DNA of 64,000 nt from Acidovorax sp. YS12 (GCA_021496925.1 CP053915.1:2356001-2420000), one strand, 5' to 3'; positions 36,962 to 46,098 are shown, counted from the first letter of the stretch. Program-made: numbers and translations. The notes: generated from the letters alone by a model not told the origin.

Positions 36962-38314
36962 TCACAGGGTGCCGTAGCTGTGCAGGCCCGAGAGGAACAT
37001 GTTCACGCCAAGGAAGGCGAACGTCGTCACCACCAGCCCCGTGAGCGCCCACCATGCCGACACTGTGCCACGCAGCCCCTTGACCAAGCGCATGTGCAGC
37101 CAAGCGGCGTAATTCAGCCAGACGATCAGCGCCCAGGTTTCCTTCGGGTCCCAGCTCCAGTAGCCGCCCCAAGCTTCGGCCGCCCAGAGCGCCCCCAGCA
37201 CGGTGGCGATCGTGAAGAAAGCGAACCCGACGGCGATCGACTTGTACATCAGGTCGTCAAGAATCTCAAAATCCGGCAGTTGCGCCGCAATGCGCTTGCG
37301 CGCCAGCAGGATGCCGCCCACGATCAACGCCGAGATGCCGAAGTACACCATCCAGTAGCTGCTGCCGCCATCGGCCGCACCCTGGCGGAACACGATCGGC
37401 TCAAAGCACAGCACTACGCCCAGCAACCACAGCGGCGCGAGCTTGTACCAGCGCGTCTCGCCAGCCTGCTGTTTGATGAGGTAGGCAAACGCCACCATGG
37501 CCGCGAGCGCAAAGGTGCCATAGCCGATGAAGTTGGCCGGTACGTGCAGCTTCATCCACCAGCTCTTGAGCGCAGGCACCAGCGGTTGGATCTCGTGCGC
37601 CTCGCGCACCACCGTGTACCACAGCAGGAAGCCCACCGCCGCGCTGACCACCAGCATGACGAAGGCGCCCAGCGCACGCGTGGCGTAGTGCTGCTCGTAG
37701 TACAGGTAGAACAGCGCCGTCATCCAGCAGAACATGATGAACACCTCGTAGAGGTTGCTCACCGGGATGTGGCCCACGTCCGGGCCGACCAGATAGCTCT
37801 CGTACCAGCGCACCATGGTGCCAATGAGCGCCAACGTCACGCCCACCCAGGCCAGGCGCGAGCCAATCAGCGCCATCACCTCGCCACTGCCCTGCCCCTG
37901 GCCGCCACGCGTGAACATGCCGATCCAATAGAACAGCGTACTCATGAAGAACAACATGCTCATCCAGAGAATGGCGGACTGGCTCGACAGGAAGTACTTG
38001 AGCCCGAACACGGTGTCGGCGCGCGCCAGGCTGCCCGCACCGTCCTGCTGGTACAGGCCCACAGCCAGCAGCGACAGCGCGGCCACTCCCAGCATGAGCA
38101 CCGACAGCGGGCGCCAGAACCATCCCAGCCAGATGGCACAGGGAATGGAGCCGAGCAGAATGCCCTTCTCGTACACGTCCATGTACGCACCGTAGCGCTG
38201 CAGCGCCCACAGCCCACCCGCGACGACGAGTACGGCGAACAGCCAGTCGAACCCGTTGCGGCGCGCGAAATAGCCTTCGTTCAGGGTCAGCGTGGTGGTG
38301 GTCGCGGTGTTCAT
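36962..38314 (-). CDS. ccsB: Cytochrome c biogenesis protein CcsA/CcsB (ResC), system II
   Basis: A 450-residue polytopic membrane protein that with ResB exports heme and attaches it to apocytochromes c. The WWD-type heme motif WGGYWSWDPKETWALIVWL (about 390-408) is near the C-terminus, with conserved His in flanking loops (SYLVGPDVGHIPVSNLYE; RLVKGLRG). The ATG at 38314 overlaps the resB stop (ATGA); a longer frame to 38524 lies inside resB and is rejected. Confidence 0.93.
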   Translation of the reverse strand: MNTATTTTLTLNEGYFARRNGFDWLFAVLVVAGGLWALQRYGAYMDVYEKGILLGSIPCAIWLGWFWRPLSVLMLGVAALSLLAVGLYQQDGAGSLARADTVFGLKYFLSSQSAILWMSMLFFMSTLFYWIGMFTRGGQGQGSGEVMALIGSRLAWVGVTLALIGTMVRWYESYLVGPDVGHIPVSNLYEVFIMFCWMTALFYLYYEQHYATRALGAFVMLVVSAAVGFLLWYTVVREAHEIQPLVPALKSWWMKLHVPANFIGYGTFALAAMVAFAYLIKQQAGETRWYKLAPLWLLGVVLCFEPIVFRQGAADGGSSYWMVYFGISALIVGGILLARKRIAAQLPDFEILDDLMYKSIAVGFAFFTIATVLGALWAAEAWGGYWSWDPKETWALIVWLNYAAWLHMRLVKGLRGTVSAWWALTGLVVTTFAFLGVNMFLSGLHSYGTL

Positions 38315-40461
38315 GCGGAGGCTCCTGGCGGTGAAGACGATGGCGGGGTGCCGATGAGTTTCTGGCTGAGCTGGGCGAATTCCCGGTTGCCGTCGAACGT
38401 CTTGCGGTTCGACGACAGGGCCATGGTGGCGTGGGTACGGCCGCCTTGCGGTGCCAGCCACACCCAGATGCGCCGGTCGCGCACGTAGAGCATGGCAAAG
38501 ACGCCCAGGATGAGCAAGGCACACCCCAGGTACACCACGTTCTTGCCAGGGGCACGTGCCACCTGGAACACACTGGCCTGCACCTGCTTGAAGTCCTGCA
38601 GCTCAAATGCCATGGGTGCGGGGTAGATCTGCGCATCGCTGAGCGCAAACACCGCCTGCGTCATGAAGGTCTGGGTTTGCGCACCAGGCTCCATGGGCGC
38701 CAAGCCTGCGCGCTCGCGGGCAAGCTGCGCCAACTCGTACAGCACACCGTTGAGGATGCGCACCAGCACCTCGCCAGCACGCTCGCGCTCGCCCTCAGGC
38801 ACGTTGGCCTCCATGAAATCGGAGATCGCCGGGAAGCCGCCGCGCCACTTGCCGTCCTCGCCGCGCCCGCCGGCGTACAGAGCCAGGGCACGCTGCGCCG
38901 AAAGGGTGAGCTGCTCGGCCAGCTCCTTGCGCGTGCCATCGACTGCACGCCCGACGTAGTTGCGCACGGCCCGCTCACGCAGGGCGGGATCGTTCAGCGC
39001 GGCGCGCAACTGCACGAAGCCCTGCATGCTGCCCTGGTCATCAACAGGAACGCGCAGGTAGCGGAAGGGCTCGGCCGGGGTCTCGCGCACGCCCAGCAGG
39101 AAGACAGACCCACCGTCCCCCATGTCCACGGGCAGCATGTAGTTGTGGAATTCGCGCGCCTGCCCCGCCGCGTCGCGCAGCTTGTAGCTGATGCTGGGCC
39201 CGACGTTGCGCAGCTCCTTCTTGCTTACGGTCTTGTTGCCCGCGCCCAGGCGCGCGTCGATGGACGAGCGCAAGTCAACCTTACGCGCATCGGCACCGGA
39301 GCTGGTGCCGTCATCGCCGAAGTTCTCCACGTTAATGGTGCGCAGCGCGGTGAACTCCAGCGTCAGCGCCTGGCCGGCCTCGTCGCTGGTCAGACGCGTC
39401 TGCCCGCCAATCGTGCCCTGCACGTAGAAAGGCTGCACGCCCGCCGCCATGGGTACGGCGCGCAGCTTCACCAGCGAGCCGCCATCGTCGAAGCTGGACT
39501 GGTAAATCTCGATGCCTTTGTAGCCGAAAGGATGGTTGACCTCGATGCGCGCGGGCACCTGCGCGCCCGTCGCCTTGTCGTGGATCACCACCTCGCTGGC
39601 GAAGAGCTTGGGCATGCCGGTGGAATAGTGCTCAACGATGAACTTCTTCAGCTCCACGGCGAAGGGCAGCTCCTGCAGCAGCACCCCGTCGGACTGCGCC
39701 AGGATGGCCGTGCTCGACTGCGTGCCTTCGGCAACCAGCAGGTTGCCGCGGAAAGTGGGATTACGCTCGGACAGGATGTGCTCAGGCTTGACCTCGGAAA
39801 TCAGCCCGCCGCCCGCGTAGGGCGTCTTGCCGCCCAGCCACATCTGCGCGCGCACGATGAGGTCGCCATCGAGCAGCCCCCCCAGACAGATCAACACAAT
39901 GGCACTGTGTGCAGCGATGTAGCCGATCTTGTGTGCGCCCCCCGTCTTGGCGGCCACCATCCAGCCCTCGCCCTGCGGCGTCTGGCGCTGCTGCAGGCGC
40001 ACCTTCCAGCCGCCCCCCACCAGCATGCCGCCGATGCGGCGTGCTGCCACTTCGGCAGTTTCGCCCTCAAGGTCCGCCTGGGCCTTGTGGTGAAAGGCCT
40101 GCAGGTTCTGCACCCGGATGTTTTCCTTGTAGTTGCGCAGATCGGCCAGGTATTTGGGCGTGTGGCGTGCGATGCACAGGGACGTGCTGACGACCAGGAA
40201 GGCCAGGATCAGCAGGAACCACCAAGCGCTGTAGACAGCGTTGAGCTTGAGCGCCAGAAACAGCTCTGCCCAGAAGGGGCCGAACTGGTTCACATAGTTG
40301 TTGACCGGTTCCTGCTGCTTGAACACCGTGCCGATGACCGAGGCAATGCAGATCACCGTCAAGAGCGCGATGGCAAAACGCATCGAAGACAGCAGCTCCA
40401 CGGCAGCGCGCAGCGCCTGCGAACGGGATTGGATGCGTAGGCCGTGGGTGGAGTCGGTCAT
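38311..40461 (-). CDS. resB: Cytochrome c biogenesis protein ResB, system II
   Basis: A 716-residue membrane protein with N-terminal helices (SSMRFAIALLTVICIASVIGTV; WWFLLILAFLVVSTSLCIARH), a large periplasmic domain, and a C-terminal helix (NVVYLGCALLILGVFAMLYVRDRR). Start taken as the ATG at 40461 (MTDSTHGLR); a TTG at 40473 would add four residues. Neither has a clear Shine-Dalgarno. A strong terminator-like hairpin ends 15 bases before the start codon and a perfect FNR-type box lies 110 bases upstream. Confidence 0.93.
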   Translation of the reverse strand: MTDSTHGLRIQSRSQALRAAVELLSSMRFAIALLTVICIASVIGTVFKQQEPVNNYVNQFGPFWAELFLALKLNAVYSAWWFLLILAFLVVSTSLCIARHTPKYLADLRNYKENIRVQNLQAFHHKAQADLEGETAEVAARRIGGMLVGGGWKVRLQQRQTPQGEGWMVAAKTGGAHKIGYIAAHSAIVLICLGGLLDGDLIVRAQMWLGGKTPYAGGGLISEVKPEHILSERNPTFRGNLLVAEGTQSSTAILAQSDGVLLQELPFAVELKKFIVEHYSTGMPKLFASEVVIHDKATGAQVPARIEVNHPFGYKGIEIYQSSFDDGGSLVKLRAVPMAAGVQPFYVQGTIGGQTRLTSDEAGQALTLEFTALRTINVENFGDDGTSSGADARKVDLRSSIDARLGAGNKTVSKKELRNVGPSISYKLRDAAGQAREFHNYMLPVDMGDGGSVFLLGVRETPAEPFRYLRVPVDDQGSMQGFVQLRAALNDPALRERAVRNYVGRAVDGTRKELAEQLTLSAQRALALYAGGRGEDGKWRGGFPAISDFMEANVPEGERERAGEVLVRILNGVLYELAQLARERAGLAPMEPGAQTQTFMTQAVFALSDAQIYPAPMAFELQDFKQVQASVFQVARAPGKNVVYLGCALLILGVFAMLYVRDRRIWVWLAPQGGRTHATMALSSNRKTFDGNREFAQLSQKLIGTPPSSSPPGASA

Positions 40462-40476
40462 GGCGGAGGCCAAAAT

Positions 40477-40517
40477 AAAAAGGCGGGGCCATCTTTTGCG
40501 ATGGGCCCGCCCTTTTT
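40477..40517 (-). terminator. Terminator or attenuator hairpin directly upstream of resB
   Basis: Long near-perfect stem (AAAAAGGCGGGGCCATC against GATGGGCCCGCCCTTTTT) around TTTTGC. On the minus strand it is followed by TTTTTATTTT and then the resB start 15 nt later. It ends the cytochrome c4 transcript; any promoter between the two genes would have to read through it. Confidence 0.8.
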
Positions 40518-40571
40518 GGGGTTGTGCGTGGGCGAAAGGTTCCGGGGCCGATGACTGCAGCGCCCGAAACG

Positions 40572-40585
40572 TTGATTTATATCAA
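40572..40585 (-). promoter_or_regulatory. Perfect FNR/ANR-type box upstream of resB
   Basis: TTGATTTATATCAA, an exact match to TTGAT-N4-ATCAA, directly beyond the cytochrome c4 stop codon and 110 bp from the resB ATG. I do not see a good -10 at the class I or class II distance on the minus strand. Confidence 0.6.
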
Positions 40586-41209
40586 TTAACGCAAACCAGC
40601 AATGTAATCGGCCACGGCCTTGATTTCACGGTCGCTCATCTTGGCTGCCACACCCGCCATCTGGGCGCTGTTGGCGCGCTTGCCGTCGCGGAAAGCGACC
40701 AGCTGCGTCACCGTGTAGTCAGCGTGCTGGCCTGACAGGCGCGGGTACTGCGCCGGAATGCCAGCGCCATTGGGGCTGTGGCAGCCTGCGCAGGCAGCGA
40801 TGTGGCGGTCTTGCAGGCCGCCGCGGTAAATGCGCTCACCCAGGGAGACGAGCTCCTTGTCCTTGGCGGCACCCGGCTTGGCCTTCTGGGACGCGAGCCA
40901 GTAGCTGACGTTCTTCATGTCCTCGTCGGACAGGATGGCGGCCATGCCAGCCATGATGGGATCGGCGCGCTTGCCGGACTTGAATTCCTGCAGCTGCTTG
41001 ACCAGGTATTCAGGATGCTGCTGCGCCAAGCTCGGCTGGGTCACGACCGACGAATTGCCGTCCGCGCCGTGGCAGGCGGCACAGACTGCGGAGTAGCTGG
41101 CCTCGCCCTTGACCAAGTCAGGCTTGGCGGGTGCGGGATCTGCCGCAAAGACCGGGAAAGCGGGAGCTACCAGCACGGCAGCCGTCAGCAGGGAGGCGAG
41201 CAACTTCAT
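40586..41209 (-). CDS. Diheme cytochrome c4-type electron carrier
   Basis: A 207-residue periplasmic cytochrome. The signal peptide ends near FPVFAADP (about residue 23). Two heme c sites, CAACH (about 43-47) and CAGCH (about 139-143), each followed by a Met ligand region (PIMAGMAAILSDEDMKNV; SAQMAGVAAKMSDREIKAV), show the internal duplication of cytochrome c4. It carries electrons from the bc1 complex to terminal oxidases. Neighbouring resB-ccsB encode the heme-attachment machinery for it. Divergent from engB, a conserved order. Confidence 0.93.
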   Translation of the reverse strand: MKLLASLLTAAVLVAPAFPVFAADPAPAKPDLVKGEASYSAVCAACHGADGNSSVVTQPSLAQQHPEYLVKQLQEFKSGKRADPIMAGMAAILSDEDMKNVSYWLASQKAKPGAAKDKELVSLGERIYRGGLQDRHIAACAGCHSPNGAGIPAQYPRLSGQHADYTVTQLVAFRDGKRANSAQMAGVAAKMSDREIKAVADYIAGLR

Positions 41210-41284
41210 ATCGAGGGACGTCTGGTTATGTCAGCAAAAATCTGCGCGATTCTACAATGAGGGATTACAGCACCTCCATCTTCC

Positions 41285-42034
41285 ATGACCAAGCTTTGCG
41301 CTGCATCTAAAGCGGCTTCGATTACGCCCACTTCGCAAGCCAAATTGGCCGTGAACTGGATGCACACGGCCCGTTTCTTCACCACGGCCGCCCAGTTGCA
41401 CCAATTGCCTGCCGTCGAGGTGCCCGAAATCGCCTTCGTGGGCCGCTCCAACGCGGGCAAGTCCACCTGCATCAACACCCTGACCCAGCAGCGCCAACTG
41501 GCCTTCGCCTCGAAGAAGCCGGGGCGCACGCAGCACATCAACCTGTTCGCCCTGGGCAAGCAGGGCCAGATGGACGCGGTGCTGGCCGACCTGCCAGGCT
41601 ATGGCTACGCTGCCGTGTCGCGCAGCGACAAGCAGCGCTGGCAACAGGTCATGGCCAACTACCTCGTAAGCCGCAAGGGCCTGACCGGCATCGTGCTGCT
41701 GTGTGACCCGCGCCTGGGAATGACCGAGCTCGACGAAGCCTTGCTCGAAGTCGTGCGCCCGCGCGTGGAAGAGGGCCTGAAGTTCCTCGTGCTCCTGACC
41801 AAGGCCGACAAGCTCACCCGCGCGGAGCAGGCCAAAGCACTGTCGATCGCGCGACTGCAAGCAGGCGGCGGCGAGGTGAAGATGTTCTCCGCGCTGAAAC
41901 GGCAAGGCGTGGACGAGGTGGCTGAGCTGCTGTGGCAGTGGTCGCACCCGGCCACCACGGCCACGCAGGCCGGCGGCATGCCGCCGGATACCGCAGCCGA
42001 CACTGAACCCGATTCGCCATCGAAAACCACCTGA
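41285..42034 (+). CDS. engB: Ribosome-assembly GTPase EngB (YsxC/YihA)
   Basis: A 249-residue GTPase needed for 50S subunit assembly. G motifs in order: GRSNAGKSTCIN (G1, about 57-68), KPGRTQHIN (G2), DLPGYGYA (G3), TKADKL (G4) and FSALKRQG (G5). A 30-residue Pro/Thr-rich C-terminal tail extends past the usual end. Confidence 0.96.
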   Translation: MTKLCAASKAASITPTSQAKLAVNWMHTARFFTTAAQLHQLPAVEVPEIAFVGRSNAGKSTCINTLTQQRQLAFASKKPGRTQHINLFALGKQGQMDAVLADLPGYGYAAVSRSDKQRWQQVMANYLVSRKGLTGIVLLCDPRLGMTELDEALLEVVRPRVEEGLKFLVLLTKADKLTRAEQAKALSIARLQAGGGEVKMFSALKRQGVDEVAELLWQWSHPATTATQAGGMPPDTAADTEPDSPSKTT

Positions 42035-42044
42035 GCGCACACCC

Positions 42045-42075
42045 CATGTGCGCTACCAGCTCCTGAAAGCATAGC
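42045..42075 (+). repeat. Dispersed hairpin repeat, copy 10 (partial)
   Basis: ATGTGCGCTACCAGCTCCTG then AAAGCATAGCG; matches the 3' half of the family, in the gap between engB and the hydrolase gene. Confidence 0.5.
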
Positions 42076-42078
42076 GCC

Positions 42079-42987
42079 ATGATCGAATCCATCGTCCACA
42101 CGCTGCCGCACGGCATCACCCTGCACTGCCACGCCAGCGGTGCGCCTGGCCGCCCCGTCCTGCTGTTCCTGCACGGGTTTCCCGAAGGGGCCTTCATCTG
42201 GGACGAACTCCTGGCCCACTTCGCCCGCCCCGAACACGGCGGCTACCGCTGCGTGGCCCCCTTCCTGCGCGGCTTCGGACGCTCCAGCGCGCCCGCCGAG
42301 GCCGAGGCCTACCGCGCCAAGCACCTGGTGCGCGACCTCGCCGCGCTGATCGCACTGGAGAGCCCGAACGCGCCGCTGGCCGCGCTGGTGGCCCACGACT
42401 GGGGCGGCGCCGTGGCCTGGAACCTGGCGAGCCAGCAGCCCCAGCGCATGGAACGCCTGGCCATCATCAACTCGCCCCACCCCGGCGCGTTCCTGCGCGA
42501 GCTGCAGCACAGCCCGGCACAGCAGGCCGCGAGCCAGTACATGCACTTCCTGTGCCGCCCGGATGCCGAGGCCTTGCTGTCCGCCAACGATCACCAGCGC
42601 CTGTTCGGCTTCTTCGACACCCGCGCAGGCCAGCCCCCCGCCTGGCTGACCGGCGCCGTCCGCGCGCAGTACCGCAGCCTGTGGGCGCAAGGGCTCACAG
42701 GGGCCTGCAACTACTACCGCGCCAGCCCCCTGCGCCCGCCGCGCGCGGGAGACGACAGCGTCATGGCGCTGGCCCTGCCGCCGGAGATGCTCACGGTGTC
42801 GGTGCCCACGCTGGTGCTCTGGGGCATGGACGATCCAGCGCTACTGCCCGGCCTGCTCGATGGACTACCCGGCTGGGTGCCCCAGTTGCACCTGCGGCAG
42901 GTGGAAGGGGCATCGCACTGGATCGTGCATGAGCAGCCGGAGCGTGTCGCGCAGGAACTGGGCCGTTTTTTACTCCTGAATCAATAG
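42079..42987 (+). CDS. Alpha/beta hydrolase, epoxide-hydrolase-like
   Basis: A 302-residue hydrolase. The oxyanion motif is FLHGFPEGAFIWDELL (about 31-46), the nucleophile Asp is in VAHDWGGAVAWNLA (about 105-118), and the catalytic His in VEGASHWIVHEQPE (about 275-288). The D-W-G-G nucleophile elbow is that of epoxide hydrolases and haloalkane dehalogenases; the cap includes YxxLWAQGLTG. Cytoplasmic, substrate not predictable. It ends in a dispersed repeat shared with the convergent lpxL gene. Confidence 0.88.
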   Translation: MIESIVHTLPHGITLHCHASGAPGRPVLLFLHGFPEGAFIWDELLAHFARPEHGGYRCVAPFLRGFGRSSAPAEAEAYRAKHLVRDLAALIALESPNAPLAALVAHDWGGAVAWNLASQQPQRMERLAIINSPHPGAFLRELQHSPAQQAASQYMHFLCRPDAEALLSANDHQRLFGFFDTRAGQPPAWLTGAVRAQYRSLWAQGLTGACNYYRASPLRPPRAGDDSVMALALPPEMLTVSVPTLVLWGMDDPALLPGLLDGLPGWVPQLHLRQVEGASHWIVHEQPERVAQELGRFLLLNQ

Positions 42988-43025
42988 CTTTCAGCGCTTA
43001 CCACCAAAGGGCTAGAGGCCAAAAA
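42980..43025 (-). repeat. Dispersed hairpin repeat, copy 11
   Basis: On the minus strand GGCCTCTAGCCCTTTGGTGG then TAAGCGCTGAAAGCTATTGA. Overlaps the stop codon of the hydrolase gene. Confidence 0.7.
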
Positions 43026-43027
43026 CA

Positions 43028-43894
43028 TCAGTAAATCGACGGCTCGCCCTCGGGCCGTGTCTTGAAGCGCTTGTGCACCCAGTAGTACTGGCCCGGCATG
43101 GTGTCGATGACAGCCTGCAGCTCGCGGTTCATGCGCGCGGTGTCGGCATCCACGTCGTCGGTCGGAAAGCCTTCCCAGGCCGGCGTGATCTCGGCCACAT
43201 AGCCCGTGGGCGTCATGCGCGTGTACATGCCCAGCACCTTGGCCCGGCCCAGGCGCGCGAAGCGCGACAGCGAGGGCACCGTGGCAGCGGGCACGCCGAA
43301 GTAGGGCACGAAGATGGACTCCTTGCGGCCGAAGTCCATGTCCGGCAGCAGGTATAGCAAGCCGCCCTTGCGCAGGTTGGCGATGATGGGCTTCACGCCA
43401 TCGGCGCGGTTGAGCATGCGCACGTCGCCAAAGCGCTGGCGCCCGGCCATGAACCATGCGTCCACCACCGGATCGGGATGCGTGGAGAAGATCGACGTGA
43501 ACGGCCGCATGGTGTGCAGCGGCAGCGCCAGCCCGCCCGCGTCCATGCCGTAGAAGTGCGGTGCGAACAGGATGGTGGGCGCATCGCCCTCCAGCTCGTG
43601 CAGCGCGCCTTGCAACTGCACGCGCGCGCTCACCACAGCCTGCGGCGCCGACCAGAGCCAGCTGCGGTCGAACCAGGCCTGGCAAAAGCGCACGAAGGTC
43701 TCTCGCGCCCAGGCACGGCGCTGCGCGGCACTGGCCTCGGGGTAGCACAGCTCCAGGTTGCGCAGGGCGACGCGGCGGCGCGGCACGGCCAGCACGTACA
43801 GCAGCCGGCCCAGCAGCCACCCGAGCCCACGCAGCAGCGGCAGCGGCAGCACCGCCATGCGGCGCATGAGCCAGACACCCAGACGCGACATCAT
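43028..43894 (-). CDS. Lipid A acyltransferase-family protein (LpxL/HtrB), copy with HX4D
   Basis: A 288-residue inner-membrane acyltransferase that adds a secondary acyl chain to lipid A from acyl-ACP. One N-terminal membrane helix (about 12-35); catalytic motif H-F-Y-G-M-D in FAPHFYGMDAGG, the HX4D/E pattern. Starts at the ATG at 43894, overlapping the stop of the upstream acyltransferase; the adjacent ATG at 43891 is possible. Two tandem paralogues before metK are usual in this group. Confidence 0.9.
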   Translation of the reverse strand: MMSRLGVWLMRRMAVLPLPLLRGLGWLLGRLLYVLAVPRRRVALRNLELCYPEASAAQRRAWARETFVRFCQAWFDRSWLWSAPQAVVSARVQLQGALHELEGDAPTILFAPHFYGMDAGGLALPLHTMRPFTSIFSTHPDPVVDAWFMAGRQRFGDVRMLNRADGVKPIIANLRKGGLLYLLPDMDFGRKESIFVPYFGVPAATVPSLSRFARLGRAKVLGMYTRMTPTGYVAEITPAWEGFPTDDVDADTARMNRELQAVIDTMPGQYYWVHKRFKTRPEGEPSIY

Positions 43895-44727
43895 GGGCTG
43901 ACCTCGCCGCGCGGCTGCTTGTAGCGCGCATAGCCCCACAGGTATTGCGCCGGGCAGGCGCGCACGACCTGCTCCATGGCCTGGTTGATCTGCAACACGG
44001 CGGCGTCCAGGGATTCAGACAGGGGCACCGGCAACTCCTCCAGATACAGCACGTAGCCCTGCCCCCAGGGTTCGCGCTCGCAACGCGCCAGCACCACCGC
44101 GGCGCCGGTCTGCTGCGCCAGCCGGGCAGCCAACGTCATGGTGTAGGCATCGCGGCCAAAAAAAGGGGCCCACAGGCCCTGCCCCTGCGGCGGCACCTGG
44201 TCGGGCAGCAGCCCCACGGCTTCGCCCCGGCGCAGCGCCTTGATCATCCGGCGCACCCCCGTCAGCTCGGTGGGCACGGCCTGCACACCCGGACGGTTGC
44301 GCGCCGTGCGCATCACCCGCGCCAGCCAGGGCTGGCGCGCCGGCCGGTACAGGATGGTGATCGGGCCATGCGCGGCAGACCAGCGCTGCGCCGCTGCCTG
44401 CACCGACAGCTCGAAGCAGCCGATGTGCGGCGTCAGGAAAACGATGCCCTTGCCCGCGGCCCAGGCACGCTCGACGCATTCGGCGTTCTTCAAGCGGCAG
44501 GCCGGCAGTTCGCCCAGCCACAGGCGCGGCAGCTCGACCGCCATGCGCCCCGCGTGCCCCACGGCCGCACGCACCTGTGCAAAGCCATAGCCCGCCCGGG
44601 CCGCGTTCTCGACGAAACGGTGCCGGTAGCTGGGCGAGAGCACGAAGACCAGCCACCCCATGGCCCAGCCCAGGCCATGGAGCAGCCACAAAGGCAGTAC
44701 GGAGAGGAGGCGCAACAGCGTTGGCAT
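43891..44727 (-). CDS. lpxL: Lipid A acyltransferase-family protein (LpxL/HtrB), copy with HX4E
   Basis: A 278-residue paralogue of the following gene, with motif H-I-G-C-F-E in LTPHIGCFELS (HX4E) and an N-terminal membrane helix (about 7-30). Together the two would place the two secondary acyl chains on lipid A. Divergent from metK; start codons are 133 bases apart. Confidence 0.92.
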   Translation of the reverse strand: MPTLLRLLSVLPLWLLHGLGWAMGWLVFVLSPSYRHRFVENAARAGYGFAQVRAAVGHAGRMAVELPRLWLGELPACRLKNAECVERAWAAGKGIVFLTPHIGCFELSVQAAAQRWSAAHGPITILYRPARQPWLARVMRTARNRPGVQAVPTELTGVRRMIKALRRGEAVGLLPDQVPPQGQGLWAPFFGRDAYTMTLAARLAQQTGAAVVLARCEREPWGQGYVLYLEELPVPLSESLDAAVLQINQAMEQVVRACPAQYLWGYARYKQPRGEVSP

Positions 44728-44739
44728 TAGAATGGAAAG

Positions 44740-44851
44740 GTCGCTGAGTTAACTGAGCAACTTGCAGGGCGACGGTAAAAAACACTGCTAAAGCGTTCGC
44801 CAAAGCTCCAAAGGCCGAGGGCAACGCCCCAAATGCCAGAACACCGGAGTT
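44740..44851 (+). promoter_or_regulatory. Structured metK leader RNA (candidate cis-regulator)
   Basis: Two foldable units. Upstream: GTCGC (44740-44744) with GCGAC (44769-44773). Downstream: AGCTCC (44804-44809) pairs with GGAGTT (44846-44851), enclosing GGC (44813-44815)/GCC (44835-44837) and GGGC (44819-44822)/GCCC (44826-44829). The 3' strand of the outer helix contains GGAG, the probable ribosome-binding site of metK, 11 nt before the ATG. It does not match any SAM or SAH riboswitch consensus that I recall. Folding by eye only. Confidence 0.5.
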
Positions 44852-44860
44852 TATTCACAA

Positions 44861-46042
44861 ATGGCGAACGACTTTCTCTTCACTTCCGAATCCGTCTCCG
44901 AGGGCCATCCCGACAAGGTCGCAGACCAGATCTCGGACGCCATCCTCGACGCAATCTTTGAACAAGACCCGCGCTCGCGCGTGGCCGCCGAGACGCTCAC
45001 AAACACCGGCCTGGTAGTGCTGGCCGGCGAGATCACCACCAACGCCCACGTGGACTACATCCAGGTGGCGCGCGACACCATCAAGCGCATCGGCTACGAC
45101 AACACCGACTACGGCATCGACTACAAAGGCTGCGCCGTGCTCGTGGCCTACGACAAGCAGAGCAACGACATCGCCCAGGGCGTGGACCACGCCAGCGACG
45201 ACCACCTGAACACCGGCGCCGGCGACCAGGGCCTGATGTTCGGCTACGCCTGCGACGAAACGCCCGAGCTGATGCCCGCGCCGATCTACTACGCGCACCG
45301 CCTGGTCGAGCGCCAGGCGCAGTTGCGCAAGGACGGCCGCCTGCCCTTCCTGCGCCCCGACGCCAAGAGCCAGGTCACGATGCGCTACGTGGATGGCAAG
45401 CCCCACAGCATCGACACCGTGGTGCTCTCCACCCAGCACAGCCCCGACCAGAGCGAAACGCCCACCAAGATGAAGGCCAGCTTCACCGAAGCCATCATCG
45501 AGGAGATCATCAAGCCCGTGCTGCCTTCGGCCTGGCTGCAGGACACCAAGTACCTGATCAACCCCACGGGCCGCTTCGTCATCGGCGGCCCGCAGGGCGA
45601 CTGCGGGCTGACGGGCCGCAAGATCATCGTGGACACCTACGGCGGCGCCTGCCCGCACGGCGGCGGCGCGTTCAGCGGCAAGGACCCGACGAAGGTGGAC
45701 CGCAGCGCCGCCTACGCTGCGCGCTACGTGGCCAAGAACATCGTGGCCGCAGGCCTGGCGCGCCAGTGCCAGATCCAGGTGGCCTACGCCATCGGCGTGG
45801 CGCGGCCGATGAACGTCACGGTCTACACCGAGGGCACGGGCGTGCTCCCCGACGAACAGCTCGCCCAGCTGGTGCTGGAGCACTTCGACCTGCGGCCCAA
45901 GGGCATCATCCAGATGCTCGACCTGCTGCGCCCGATCTACCAGAAGACCGCCGCCTACGGCCACTTCGGCCGCGAGGAGCCCGAGTTCACCTGGGAAAAG
46001 ACGGACAAGGCCGCCGCACTGCGCGCAGCCGCAGGACTTTAA
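44861..46042 (+). CDS. metK: S-adenosylmethionine synthetase
   Basis: A 393-residue enzyme making SAM from methionine and ATP. Signature motifs GHPDKVADQISDAILD (about 14-29), GAGDQGLMFGYA (about 118-129) and GGGAFSGKDPTKVDRSAAY (about 266-284) are intact. Cytoplasmic, essential. Preceded by a structured leader that could hide its ribosome-binding site. Confidence 0.98.
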   Translation: MANDFLFTSESVSEGHPDKVADQISDAILDAIFEQDPRSRVAAETLTNTGLVVLAGEITTNAHVDYIQVARDTIKRIGYDNTDYGIDYKGCAVLVAYDKQSNDIAQGVDHASDDHLNTGAGDQGLMFGYACDETPELMPAPIYYAHRLVERQAQLRKDGRLPFLRPDAKSQVTMRYVDGKPHSIDTVVLSTQHSPDQSETPTKMKASFTEAIIEEIIKPVLPSAWLQDTKYLINPTGRFVIGGPQGDCGLTGRKIIVDTYGGACPHGGGAFSGKDPTKVDRSAAYAARYVAKNIVAAGLARQCQIQVAYAIGVARPMNVTVYTEGTGVLPDEQLAQLVLEHFDLRPKGIIQMLDLLRPIYQKTAAYGHFGREEPEFTWEKTDKAAALRAAAGL

Positions 46043-46045
46043 GAA

Positions 46046-46098
46046 GAAATCGGCTGCCAATGCGCTCCCAGAAAGCGCCAGCAGCTCTTTTTTCAATA
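46046..46098 (+). repeat. Dispersed hairpin repeat, copy 12
   Basis: GAAATCGGCTGCCAATGCGC then TCCCAGAAAGCGCCAGCAGC. Diverged copy between metK and the NadM-Nudix gene. Confidence 0.6.
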
